From positions 14,438,589 through 14,502,588 of the forward strand of contig NC_053501.1 of the NCBI RefSeq assembly GCF_905171775.1: 64,000 nt of DNA, given 5' to 3'. Both the position numbers and the translations under genes were made by a program. The notes beneath the pieces are model-generated. The model saw only the letters and a program-made list of their open reading frames with translations. It was not told the origin of the DNA and did no database searches. The stretch comes from Rana temporaria. Lineage: Eukaryota; Chordata; Amphibia; Anura; Ranidae. Within the stretch, counting starts at the first letter, position 1. Each line of letters begins with the position of its first letter. This document shows positions 31,456 to 43,064 of this stretch, piece after piece.

Positions 31456-32135
31456 TTTCACCCCCAAATCCTCCCTACCCCACCTAAAGAATATCAGAGC
31501 TAGGACCGAGGGGCTGTTGTCGAACGGTGGCTAAAACAGTAGCAGTGTGTAGGCTGCCGGCGTGGGCTTTAGCAGGAGCTACTGCCAAGCCACTAGATCT
31601 GTGCACATCCCCCGCCCCCTCTCATAGAGATGGTGCAGAGTGCACACCACCGCGACAGGAACTTGTCACTTGTACACAGAAGCCCTAAAATCATTATTTT
31701 CCTCACTGTATTCTGGAAGTTGTATATTTTTTTCACACTAGTAATGGCAGTGATCGGCAACTTATAGCTGAATTGTACGTGCATTGGGCAATCTGAGACT
31801 AACTGACGTTAGGGGGGGCTGACTAACTGCCACTGACATCACCAGTGACACTAATACAGGGATCAGTGATAATACTTTACACTGTCGCTGTACTAATGAC
31901 ACTGGGTGGGAAGGGGTTAACATCTAGGGGCGATCAAGGGGTTACTGTGTGCCCAAGATTTGTAGTGTGTGTAATATGTGCTGCTTTTACTAAGCAGGGT
32001 GTTTTGCTTTGCAGGGAGAAAAACAGTCACATCTCTGTGTTGTTAGTAAATACAGGGCTCTGTACTGTGATTCGCTAAGCCTATCAGCACGTCCATAAAT
32101 CATTGCCTTTAATTTTTTTTTTCCCGGACCTCCGC
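31456..32135. other. Intergenic, no gene seen
   Basis: Contains repeat-like CACTAATACAGGGATCAGTGATAATA and GGACCTCCGCTTTAA. No convincing exon or complete element. Confidence 0.45.
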
Positions 32136-32204
32136 TTTAAGGTCCCAATTTCCCTAAAATGTCCCTCGTTCCCAATTATTTGTTTTGGCCTTGATATGTG
32201 TCGC

Positions 32205-32475
32205 CAGGGCTTTTTTTCTGGGGGAACTTGGGGGAACTCAGTTCCACCACCTTTGGCTCAGACCCTTTGGTGCCTGCTCACCACAATCACTTGGAAACAC
32301 ATAAGTCTGGTTTCTGTGTTTACAAGTGACAGCTTTGTAACCCCCTGAACTCTGCACGCTGTATGTAATGCAATCCTGGTATTTAATGCCTCTTTAAGAC
32401 CCTTCTACTGTTTGTGAAATCTGAACAGGGTCGTGGTTGAGTTCCTGCACCTATTTTCTGAGAAAAAAAGCTCTG
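32205..32475. mobile_element. hAT-like element, perfect TGTGTCGC duplication
   Basis: It starts CAGGGCTTTTTTTC and ends GAAAAAAAGCTCTG. Identical 8-bp flanks TGTGTCGC lie at 32197-32204 and 32476-32483. It is 271 bp long. Confidence 0.85.
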
Positions 32476-32780
32476 TGTGTCGCCATTGCAGTTTCTGGTT
32501 TTGCATGCCTTTTGTTTGACTGTGGCCGAACATATGGCCGGAATCGATAGCTACACCCAATATTCACACCCATTTTTTGTAAGGTCCCAATTTCCCTAAA
32601 ATGTCCCTCGTTCCCACTTATTAATTTTGGTATAGGTACAGATTTTCATTGAAGTTCCAGGATTCCCCATGGCTTCATTTTGACAATGACCATCCAAATG
32701 GCCGGAATTGAAAGGTACGCAAAATATATTCAGTGTAGCTTAACCACACCCACTTATTGTAAGCTCCCAATTTCCCTAAT

Positions 32781-33553
32781 AGAAAAAATTGGAGAATCCC
32801 CCAGGGTGGGGCTTTTTAGGCAACAGTAGTACAAGTAGTCATAGTAAATACAAAAATATATGGTAGTTTAATAGTAACAAAAGATATCAAACAATATATG
32901 GTAAACATGTATAATACAATAGTTTTAAAAACAACACATGTAGGGTGTAAATTTGAAAGGAGTGAAGAGTCCACAATGTAAATACTGGGCCCAACGCGTT
33001 TCGGGTTTCCTTCTTCAGGGACCGAAGTATGTGTGGAGTCAGACAGTGTAACAAACAACTTTTCACCCAAGACGTTTCAACGGCTCAATACACCCCTTAG
33101 TAGGACATCGCAGTCGGGACGCGTGGCAAACCTCAGATGGTGAAGAGAGGATTGAGGACTGGCATCCTATATCGATCACAAAGTAGCAGGACCTTTGGCC
33201 CGAAGTGTCACAGCGTAAAAAATTAATTTGATTGTATATTTATTTTTACCTGTAATGTCAAAGAGTAGCCAAAGAGGTCAGTAGAGAGCTCAGAAGAGGG
33301 GAAAAAAAGGGAGAAGACCCACAAGCAACCCGAAACGCGTTGGGCCCAGTATTTACATTGTGGACTCTTCACTCCTTTCAAATTTACACCCTACATGTGT
33401 TGTTTTTAAAACTATTGTATTATACATGTTTACCATATATTGTTTGATATCTTTTGTTACTATTAAACTACCATATATTTTTGTATTTACTATGACTACT
33501 TGTACTACTGTTGCCTAAAAAGCCCCACCCTGGGGGATTCTCCAATTTTTTCT
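32781..33553. repeat. Long inverted repeat, two 227-bp arms
   Basis: Arm 32781-33007 is the reverse complement of 33327-33553, with equal length and no differences noticed by eye. Arms run from AGAAAAAATTGGAGAATCCC to GGGCCCAACGCGTTTCGGG. The 319-bp spacer is unrelated to the arms. Confidence 0.9.
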
Positions 33554-34647
33554 GTTCATCAGGGGTGTCGGCAACCATTTTAGACCAAACTATCAAAGAT
33601 GTTCTATTCACAATTTCCCTAATATGTCCTACATTCCCATTTATTTGTTTTAGCCTTGGCAAAAGTCCCCATTATAGTTCCTGGGTTCCCGTGCCTTTTG
33701 TTTAACGTGACCGTATAGCTTACAGAATTGTAAGCTACGCCCAATATTCAGTGTATCTTGACCACATCCACTTATTGTAAGATCCCAAATTCTGTAAAAT
33801 GTACTTCATTCCCATGTATTTGTTTTAGCCTTGGTACACGTCCCCATTACAGTTCCTGGGTTCCCATGTTTTTTGTTTGACGTTTGCTATACATATGACT
33901 GGAATTATTAGCTACGCCCAATATTCAGTGTATCTTGACCACATCCACTTATTGGTAAGATCCCAAATTCTGTAAAATGTACTTCATTCCCATGTATTTG
34001 TTTTAGCCTTGGTACACGTCCCCATTACAGTTCCTGGGTTCCCATGTCTTTTGTTTGACATTTGTCATACATATGGCTGGAATTATTAGCTACACCCAAT
34101 ATTCAGTGTAGCTTGACCACACCCATTTGTTTTGTAAGGTCCCAACTTCCCAAAAATGTCCCTCATTCCCATTTATTTGTTTTGGCATTGGTACACGACA
34201 CGTCCCCATTGCAGTTCCTGGGTTCCCATGTCTTTTTTTTTACATTTGCCATACATATGGCTGGAATTATTAGCTACACCCAATATTCAGTGTAGCTCGA
34301 CCACACCCATTTTTTTTGTAAGGTCCCAACTTTCCAAAAATGTCCCTCATTCCCATTTATTTGTTTTGGCACTGGTACACGACACGTCCCCATTGCAGTT
34401 CCTGGGTTCCCATGCTTTTTGTTTTTTTACATTGGCCCTATGAATAGCCAGACTTGTAAGCTACACCCAATATTCATGAGGTCCCAATTTCCCGAAAATG
34501 TCCCCCATTTTGAAGTAGGGAGGTATGTTATTATCGGTTTTAAAAATCTCAGTGTTAAACTGTGTTAAAGTGTTACAAAACATTTAGGGGGAGTCATTGC
34601 AGCAGCAGTGTATTTGAGACATATTTATTACAAGTTGTAGGTATTTA

Positions 34648-35335
34648 GGGCCAGATTCACGTAGCCCGGGCGCAACTTAACTTTTCCGATTTAAGTTACA
34701 CCGCCGCAAATTTTCTGCCTAAGTGCCCGATCCACAAAGCACTTACCTGGAAATTTGCAGCAGTGTAACTTAAATCCGTCCGGCGCAAGGCGGGCCCAAT
34801 CGAATGGGGCGAGTCCCATTTAAATTAGGCGCACTCCCGCGCCGGACGTACTGAAGTTACCCGACATGCATTGCGCTAACTGACGTCGCACCGACGTCAT
34901 TTGCTTAGACGTTAACGTAAATGGCGTCCAGCGCCATTCACGGACGTCTTACGCAAACGACGTTGATGTTTAAATTTTGACGCGGGAACGACGGCCATAC
35001 TTACCATGGCTTAAAAAAACTAGGGCTCAGCCCTAGTTTTACGCGGCGTAACTCGACGGAAACGACGTAGAGTTAGATCGACGGGCCGTTCGGGACGTTC
35101 GGGGATCGCCGTAAGTCTTCATTTGCATATTCTACGCCGGCCGCAATGGCCTCGCTACCTAGCGGCCGGCCTAGAATTGCATCCTTAAGATCCGACAGTG
35201 TAATTCAATTACACCTGTTGGATCATAGGGCTAGCTATGCGTAACTGATTCTATGAATCAGTCGCATAGTTAGAAACAGAGATACGACAGCGTATCAGTA
35301 GATACGCCGTCGTATCTCGTTTGTGAATCTGGCCC
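34648..35335. mobile_element. GGGCCAGATTCA-family element, copy 3
   Basis: Ends GGGCCAGATTCAC and GTGAATCTGGCCC match perfectly. TTA flanks both sides (34645-34647 and 35336-35338), the clearest hint of a three-base target for this family. Confidence 0.85.
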
Positions 35336-36710
35336 TTAATTCACTGTACAGCACAAGTTGAAATATTTATTTATGTTATTAGCAGTGCTGCAGTCTCTTG
35401 TTACATGATTGCGGTGTATACAACTCGGACACAGGAGGAGGTTATGGCATTCAAGCCTGAAGCTGCCTATTGGATTTGGGGTTCCCTGGGGTAGCGATAT
35501 TTCCGAGCACATCTTCATACATTATGTCAGCTTCAGAGCTGTGAGCAGGTGACAGGTTTGCTTTAAACAATTCAGTTGTGCAATGTGTAATTCTGCTTTT
35601 CTCGCAGATGATGTAATATTGTGTTGATATTACACAAATAAATCAATTTAACAGTGAACAATACATTCTGCCGATGTAGAACATTCTATTCCATTGCATC
35701 ACAGCTGAAATCTGCTCCCCGGCTTTGATTTCAGTCTTGCACCGTTGTACCGACTCCTCTCCTGGAAATGTAACTGGTTTTTGATATAGTTAAATCGTTG
35801 GGTTTACTTCCACTTTAAAGTTCAGCTTTGACAGAAATAATGGGAGGATGGTAGTTAGATGTCCCGGCTCATAAAATCCTTTTCTACCCAGTTGCTCGGG
35901 GTTCACATTGTGCAAATGTACCAACACTGTGCAAGGATACTGAAACTCAAAGGTCTAAGACTCTCTATGTATTTGCACGGAAAATGTCAACAACTTAATC
36001 TCTGTTGTAATTGAACAAACTCGCCAAACCTTGCCAACCGCTCTCATATACGATCAAAGACAAACCCATTTCTCACAACTTCAGTCATGCGGATGACCAA
36101 GGGACATGGGAACATACAAATATGAGTCCGTCATCATGATGAATCACCAGATAATATGGGCTTAGCCAAACGAGAACTCCAAGTCCATGTCCGAAAATTG
36201 AAATAGACAGCCGCGCCTCGGTATAAATAAAGTATTATAATGAGCAGCCGCTGTCTATGCCTCCAAATGGGCAAACATCACAAAATATTCAGGCAGCTCT
36301 TTCTTAAACTACTTCAATATACTTTTAAATATTGTGGTATGTATTGTGAATATCTTTACTAAAGAAAAAATGATCAATATGCCAATGTAATTCGAATAAG
36401 AAATAAAGTGACACAGTGCAATCATACAAGTCTTCTGTGCAATATTGGGTAGTTTGTGCTTTCTTCCCAGGATGTTTTCTGTATGTTCACCACGTGAGAT
36501 ATGTAGTCACTCCGCACTCACCAGATGTTGTTGACTACCTTACTTTATAGCAAGGATAGTCAACTGGGCTTGCAGGTCTCCTAAATAGGGGGACCTATCC
36601 TACTTGGATATAGTGGCGGCTGGTGCTTAAAATGTTTGGGGGGCGCAAATTTACTGAAAATTTGGAAAAATACTGAAAAAAAAACATCAAATGCAGTCTC
36701 ACTGTGCTTT
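35336..36710. other. Intergenic, mostly unique-looking
   Basis: No tandem array, clear transposon end or convincing exon seen. It lies between genes 2 and 3 and could hold regulatory sequence. Confidence 0.4.
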
Positions 36711-37305
36711 CATATGCAGTCACTGTGCCCATCATATGTAGCCACTGTGCCCATCAAATGCACCCACTGTGCCCATCAAATACAGCCACTGTGCCCATCA
36801 TATGCAGCTAACTGTGCCCAACAAATGCAGTCACTGTGTCCATCATATGCAGCCACTGTGCCCATCATATGCAGCCACTGTGCCCATCATATGCAGCTAA
36901 CTGTGCCCAACAAATGCAGCCACTGTTTCCATCATATGCAGCCACTGTGCCCATCATATGCAGCCACTGTGCCCATCATATGCAGCCATTGTGTCCATCA
37001 AATGCAGTCACTGTGCCCATCATATGCAGCCACTGTGCCCATCATATGCAGCCACTGTGCCCATCATATGCAGCCATTGTGTCCATCAAATGCAGTCACT
37101 GTGCCCATCATATGCAGCCACTGTGCCCATCATATGCAGCCACTGTGCCCATCATATGCAGCCATTGTGTCCATCAAATGCAGTCACTGTGTCCATCATA
37201 TGCAGCCACTGTGCCCATCATATGCAGCCACTGTGTCCATCAAATGCAATTACTGTGCCCATCATATGCAGCCACTGTGCCCATCATATGCAGCCAACTG
37301 TGACA
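36711..37305. repeat. 22-bp minisatellite (CACTGTGCCCATCATATGCAGC)
   Basis: About 26 tandem units with ATCAAATGCAGT variants. The three forward frames with repeating Cys/His (CAHHMQPLCPSYA) are artefacts. Confidence 0.95.
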
Positions 37306-37962
37306 CTCGCCCATTCTCCTGGAAACTTCTAAACCCAGACACGTCCATCGGATTGCCAGACAGAGAAGTGTGATTGGTCACTCCAGAGAACACATCTCCA
37401 CTGCTCTAGAGTCCAGTGGCCGCATGCTTTACACCACAGCATCCAACGCTTTGCTTTGCACTTGGTGATGTAAGTATTGGATCCAGCTGCTCGGCCATGG
37501 AAACCCATTCTATGGAGCTCTCTATACACTGTTGTTGTGATAATCTGGAGGCCACCCAAAGTTTGGAGGTATGTATCTATTGACTCTGCAGACAGTTGGC
37601 AACTTCTGGGCACTGTGCCCTTCAGCATGCGCTGACCCCGCTCTGTCATTTTACGTGGCCTACCACCTCATGGCTGTTGTTCTCATTTGCTTCCATGTTA
37701 TTATACAACTAAGCGTTGGCCATGGAATATTTAGTAGTAAGGACATTTCACAGATGGACTTATTGCTCAGGTGGCCACCTATCACGGTACCACTCTTGAA
37801 TTCACTGAGCTCCTGAGAGCGCCTTGTTCTTTCGCAAATTTTTGTAGAAGCCGTTCTCCATGCCTAGGTGCTGATTTTATATACCTGTGGCCATGGAGGT
37901 GATTGGAACACCTGAATCCAATGATTTGGAGGGGTGTCCCAATACATTTGGCAATATAGTGT
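37306..37962 (-). mobile_element. Tc1-like remnant, N-terminal transposase part
   Basis: On the - strand about 37329-37649 encodes a decayed transposase N-terminal and first catalytic block (VLWSDQSHFSVWQSDGRVWV), followed by the minisatellite instead of the rest. The right terminus GTGTCCCAATACATTTGGCAATATAGTGTA is Tc1-like and of the same general family as 851-1440. Confidence 0.8.
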
Positions 37963-38297
37963 AGGTGATAATAGTTATATCTAAGCCTCCTCGTTTAAAC
38001 TTAAAAAGGCTTAATATGGCTTTAATTATTTAGTAAATGATTCCGCTGTGATGCAAGGACATTTCTCATTGCATCCTGGTTGCCAGGCTTTTTCGGATCC
38101 TCGGTTCACACCTTCTCAGCTCTATCATGAAATTCAGTATCTGCAGTCTAACTCGGTGTGTAATGGGATTTTCCACACAATTTAGAGATTTTACTAATCC
38201 TATTGATGCCTTTTCTTAGATAACAAGATAAAGGTTTAATTTCACATTTCATATTGGTGTTCAGATTGATTCCCTTTGTTTTGTGTTTCCTCTCTTT
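37963..38297. other. Intergenic, nothing recognised
   Basis: AT-rich sequence without clear repeats or coding potential. Confidence 0.5.
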
Positions 38298-39040
38298 GGG
38301 CTAGATTCAGCATTAAATTACGCCGGCGTATATATAGATACGCCGCGTAAATTCAAACCTGCGCCGGCGTATCTTCTTTCTGTATTCAGAAAGCAAGATA
38401 CGCCGGAATTAGGCTAAGATCCGACTGGCGTAAGTCTCTTACACCGTCGTATCTTAGGGTGCATACTTACGCTGGCCGATAGGTGGCGCTTCCGTCTTTT
38501 TCGGCATAGAATATGCAAATGACCTAGATACGCCGATTCACAAACGTACGTGCGCCCGGCTGAATTTTTTTACGTAGTTTGCGTAAGGCTTTCCCGGCGT
38601 AACGTTGCTCCTGCTTCTATGAGGCGCACGTAATGTTAAGTATGGATGTTGTTCCCGCGTCGAATTTTGAATTTTTTACGTCGTTTGCGTAAGTAGTTTG
38701 CGAATAGGGCTGGATGTAATTTACGTTCACGTCGAAACCAATAAGACCTTGCGGCGTAATTTGGAGCAATGCACACTGGGATATGTACACGGACGGCGCA
38801 TGCGCCGTTCGTAAAAAACGTCAATCACGTTGGGTCACCACCCATTTACATAAAACACGCCCCCCTCATACTCATTTGAATTAGGCGCGCTTACGCCGGC
38901 CCCATTTACGCTACGCCGCCGTAACTTAGGAGGCAAGTGCTTTGTGAATACAGCACTTGCCTCTCTGATTTATGGCGGCGCTCGTAAATACGATACGCTA
39001 CGCCGCCGTAACAATGCGCCGCCCTACCTGAATCTAGCCC
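38298..39040. mobile_element. GGGCCAGATTCA-family element, copy 4
   Basis: Ends GGGCTAGATTCAG and CTGAATCTAGCCC are inverted. Content is largely the reverse complement of copy 1, including CATTTACGCTACGCCGCC and GGAGGCAAGTGC. Confidence 0.8.
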
Positions 39041-39267
39041 CAGGAGTCCAACTTAAACCAGGAATGTTGTAAATTATAGCAACAGGGAGTCCTTTCATGG
39101 CCCATGTTTTCCAAATAAGTACAATAAAGCGCATGTGGTATAACATGTAAAGAAAAAGAGTCCTTGGTGCAAAGTCCTGTAAGCTAGGTGAGCTTGTAAC
39201 ATGAGTTTACAGTCTGTTAAAACCAGGCAGCCATGCAGAAGGAGCTGAAGCGACACTCAGGTACATA

Positions 39268-40013
39268 TGATGAAAGAAACAATCAAAGAGGAGCAGGCGC
39301 CATTGGTTAAACTGTATTTGTAAAGTTTCAGGCATGTGGTTTGTTGTCCTGTGATTCCGTCAGGGCCCAACCGATAGATTTGAGTGTCCTTGGGACGGTT
39401 TTGGCGCGTTATGCATGCACGTATAGTATTTCCAATATCCGGCATTCCCTCCCCATCTTTTTTCTTCTTTGGCTTAGTAAAGATCTCTTATAGTATTAAT
39501 TCCTCTATATAGAGGACATTATACTATTTGGCCACAAGATGGCAACCTATGAGAGGCATATAAAAATGTGCTGTAGTGACCCCTACAGCCAGCTTGACAA
39601 AGGTGCGCGCTGTGTGTACGTTCCCCTATCGAACCACAGCACATGCACGGAAACGCGTCGCACATTGCTGTCTCCGGTCGATGACGTCACCATTCCCCCC
39701 GCAACCATAGCGTCCACAAGCGTGCGCTTCAACGTGCGCTCCGGCGGCTCCTCTGGCACATCTGTGCGCTCACAACCAAGCGCATGAACCCAGCTAGACA
39801 ACACCAGCAACACAGCCAAATACCAGCGCTGTGACAGAGACCCAAGGACACTCAAATCTATCGGTTGGGCCCTGACGGAATCACAGGACAACAAACCACA
39901 TGCCTGAAACTTTACAAATACAGTGAGTACTTTTATTTCTATCTCCAATACAAATAAATAGCTGTACAGTTTAACCAATGGCGCCTGCTCCTCTTTGATT
40001 GTTTCTTTCATCA
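39268..40013. repeat. Foldback repeat with a 46-bp difference between arms
   Basis: Left arm 39268-39394 (127 bp) pairs with right arm 39841-40013 (173 bp). The right arm contains an extra 46 bp between AAATACAG and TTTAACC. The middle contains the CGATGACGTCACC stretch near 39680. Confidence 0.8.
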
Positions 40014-40720
40014 CATGTTTTCCAAAGACTAGTATATAGCAAAAAGATATGTATCTGTCGGTTACTGGTCTGCAAACGCTCACAGACCTAAAATCTAAAT
40101 CCAAGATTTACATGGCTTTTCCAGACAGAAAAGGTGACCTGGGTCAGACCTGGACAGAGCCATTCAACGGCATCCCTATGGATGCAGAAAATGCAAAAAT
40201 ATGAAAACATGAGGAATGGGGCTGGTACCCTTACAATCAAAAAAGGGAGAAGGCCCCTCAGATGTATCTACAGAAGTGTGGGTTTTAACCACTTCATTAC
40301 TGGGCACTTAAACCCCCTTCCTGCCCAGACCAATTTTCAGCTTTCAGCGCTGACGCATTTTGAATGACAATTGCGCGGTCATCCAACACTTTACCCAAAT
40401 TATATTTTTTGGCATTTTTTCCCTGCAAATAGTGTAGCAATATGTTGCACCTTCATTAAATGTAACCATATTGCTACACTTAGCGGCGCCTCTCCTCTAT
40501 TTTATACTCAGTTGTGACGTGACGCTACTTGTATAGCAAGACATCGCTTGTATATCAAGTCAACATTTACTAAAATGTTTTGCTTGTGTAGCATTACCCC
40601 CAGTGGAGCTGTTGGATTTTTGGGCGGCGTGTTACCTCGTGGCTCCTCCGAATTTTCTAGGGGTGAGTGATGCGTATTGCATAAACAGAAGTAAAGGAAT
40701 GTCCACGACAGGTGCTCTTT
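40014..40720. other. Repeat fragments including a TTAACCACTT-family end
   Basis: TTTAACCACTTCATTACTGGG at 40286 starts a copy of the family seen complete at 52373. From about 40590, GCATTACCCCCAGTGGAGCTG to GGGGTGAGTGATGCG matches 48700-48780. No gene recognised. Confidence 0.5.
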
Positions 40721-41138
40721 GTGGAGGAGCGCAAGGTCTCTAACATCCACCAGCTCTGTGATGTCATCATGGAGGAGGGGAAGAGACTCCAGTGACAACC
40801 TGTGTAGCTCTGGTGACCACCATGCCCAAGAGGGTTAAGGCAGGGCTGGAAAATAATGGTGGCCACACAAAATATTGACACTTTGGGCTCAATTTGGACA
40901 TTTTTCACTTAGGGGTGTACTCACTTTTGTTGCCAGTGGTTTAGACATTAATGGCTGTGTGATGAGTTATTTTGAGGGGACAGCAAATTTACACTGTTAT
41001 ACAAGCTGTACACTCACTACACAACATTGTAGCAAAGTGTCATTTCTTCAGTGTTGTCCCATGAAAAGATAGAAGAAAATAGTTACAAAAATGTGAGGGG
41101 TGTACTTACTTTTGTGAGATACTGTATATATATATATA
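40720..41138 (+). mobile_element. Tc1-like 3' end, truncated
   Basis: Begins in the decayed transposase C-terminus (codons resembling CDVIMEEGKRL and MPKRV) and continues through a typical Tc1 right end (GGGGTGTACTTACTTTTGTGAGATACTGTATA). It abuts a TA/CA microsatellite. The 5' part is missing. Confidence 0.75.
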
Positions 41139-41159
41139 CACACACACACACACAGTATA

Positions 41160-41391
41160 TCCTGTTTGTCACCTTTTTCACACTCCCGTTCATTGCCACG
41201 TTCTCACACCTGTTCATTTCCATGCTCTCTCCTCCCGTTGAACATACAATTTTTGTTCTTTTTGTTTACTTCTTAGGAGGAGAACGTGTTTTATTGTCCT
41301 TGTTTAATTTTCTGGGGAAAATTCTATCTCTGCCAAAACGCAGCATTACCAAATATTTCCCACAGTGCTTTGCTCCTCAGAACATGATCCA
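41160..41391 (+). promoter_or_regulatory. Candidate liver-type promoter of serpin gene 3
   Basis: A non-repetitive island between a Tc1 end and a satellite. It contains TGTTTAC at 41263-41269 (FOXA core), TTTAATTTTCTGGGGAAAATTC near 41303-41324 (TTC-N4-GAA, STAT-like, as in acute-phase genes) and CCAAATATTTCC near 41349. AATTTTCTG is shared with the gene 2 promoter region (15005). Motif function is inferred. Confidence 0.5.
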
Positions 41392-41400
41392 TATATAAGG
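41392..41400 (+). promoter_or_regulatory. TATA box, candidate for serpin gene 3
   Basis: TATATAAGG lies 56 nt before a CAG|GTGGGC donor, paralleling the gene 2 layout at 15046. Confidence 0.55.
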
Positions 41401-41421
41401 CTGGGCATTCGCCCATACAGG

Positions 41422-41447
41422 CTACGCAGCGCAGAGGAATCCTACAG
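41422..41447 (+). other. Candidate untranslated exon 1 of serpin gene 3
   Basis: About 26 nt from the expected start to the donor at 41448 (CCTACAG|GTGGGC). It has no ATG, so joined to 49404 it would give a clean leader of about 60 nt. Confidence 0.45.
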
Positions 41448-41588
41448 GTGGGCTGGACATTTCTATATTTCTATTTATTTTTCAATTTAGGTAAAGGGAT
41501 ATTCATTTAATGAGATCCAATGACAGATTAACAATTTGGAATTGCTTGGATCTCTGGTATTCAGTATTTATTTTATCAAATATTTTAG

Positions 41589-42690
41589 TGTCCCATCATT
41601 GGTGTCAGTGGGAGGAATAGTGTCCCATCATTGGTGTCAGTGGGAGGAATAGTGTCCCATCATTGGTGTCAGTGGGAGGAATAGTGTCCCATCATTGGTG
41701 TCAGTGGGAGGAATAGTGTCCCCATCATTGGTGTCAGTGGGAGGAATAGTGTCCCATCGTTGGTGTCAGTGGGAGGAATAGTGTCCCATCATTGGTGTCA
41801 GTGGGAGGAATAGTGTCCCCATCATTGGTGTCAGTGGGAGGAATAGTGTCCCATCGTTTGTGTCAGTGGGAGGAATAGTACCTAATCATTGGTGTCAGTG
41901 GGAGGAATAGTGTCCCATCATTGTTGTCAGTGGAAGGAATAGTTTTCCATCATTGGTGTCAGTGGGAGGAATAGTGTCCCATCATTGGTGTCAGTGGGAG
42001 GAATAGTGCCCCATCATTGGTGTCAGTGGGAGGAATAGTGTCCCATCATTGGTATCAGTGGGAGGAATAGTGTCCCATCATTGGTGTCAGTGGGAGGAAT
42101 AGTGTCCCATCGTTGGTGTCAGTGGGAGGAATAGTGTCCCATCATTGGTGTCAGTGGGAGGAATAGTGTCCCATCATTGGTGTCAGTGGGAGGAATAGTG
42201 TCCCATCATTGGTGTCAGCGGGAGGAATAGTGTCCCCATCATTGGTATCAGTGGGAGGAATAGTGTCCCATCTTCGGCGTCAGTGGGAGGAATAGTGTCC
42301 CATCGTTTGTGTCAGTGGGAGGAATAGTACCTAATCATTGGTGTCAGTGGGAGGAATAGTGTCCCATCATTGTTGTCAGTGGAAGGAATAGTTTTCCATC
42401 ATTGGTGTCAGTGGGAGGAATAGTGTCCCATCATTGGTGTCAGTGGGAGGAATAGTGCCCCATCATTGGTGTCAGTGGGAGGAATAGTGTCCCATCATTG
42501 GTATCAGTGGGAGGAATAGTGTCCCATCATTGGTGTCAGTGGGAGGAATAGTGTCCCATCGTTGGTGTCAGTGGGAGGAATAGTGTCCCATCATTGGTGT
42601 CAGTGGGAGGAATAGTGTCCCATCATTGGTGTCAGTGGGAGGAATAGTGTCCCATCATTGGTGTCAGCGGGAGGAATAGTGCCCCAAGGG
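41589..42690. repeat. 32-bp tandem array with a 449-bp higher-order repeat
   Basis: About 34 units of GTGTCAGTGGGAGGAATAGT plus CCCATCATTG. A marked run of variants (CCATCGTTTG, GTACCTAATC, TGTTGTCAGTGGAAGG, TTTTCCATC) at 41851-41960 recurs at 42300-42410, offset 449 bp. That shows duplication of a block of about 14 units. Confidence 0.93.
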
Positions 42691-43064
42691 CCAGATAATA
42701 GCAAGCCAAGGGCTATGGCTGGCCTAGAGCATAATTAAAATCCAGTATATTCAAATGATGCATTCCTTTATAAGTAATTGTTGTTATGCTTTTGAAAATA
42801 ATCAAACTTGTTGAAAAGGAAATATTAAAATAATTTCAGATAAATGAGATGGTTCATGCCATGTAACATTTTCTTAGCAATATTTGTTATCCATATCGTG
42901 TGATAATACGGCTTCTCACAATAAAGAGTGTGATGCCCCGTACACACAATCGGTTTTCCCGGCGGTAAAAAATCACCCGGGAAAACTGAGAACCTGCTCG
43001 GCAGCTTTTTCCCCCTCCACACAGCCGTTTTCGTGGCAGGAAAAATGCCACGAGAGACGGCAGT

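Larger units (their letters stand above)
32136..34510. repeat. Diverged tandem repeat of about 178 bp, with insertions
   Basis: Units start near GGTCCCAATTTCCCTAAAATG, then CCCATTTATTTGTTTTGG, GTTCCTGGGTTCCCATG and CTACACCCAATATTCAGTGTA. Unit starts occur near 32139, 32582, 32763, 33605, 33780, 33958, 34137, 34320 and 34478. The array is interrupted by a hAT-like element (32205-32475) and the inverted-repeat element (32781-33553). Confidence 0.8.

Noticed and set aside
30800..31534. 244-codon open frame with repeated QYRALPQT
   Set aside because: It is an artefact of the 38-bp minisatellite.
36636..37373. 245-codon Cys/His-rich open frame resembling a zinc-finger protein
   Set aside because: It is the translation of a 22-bp minisatellite. 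Cys and His spacing follows the repeat, and all three forward frames are open.
39839..39960. A 46-bp mini-intron in the right arm of the foldback repeat
   Set aside because: A register with GTGAGT at the 5' side ends in CA, not AG. An indel explains it equally well.
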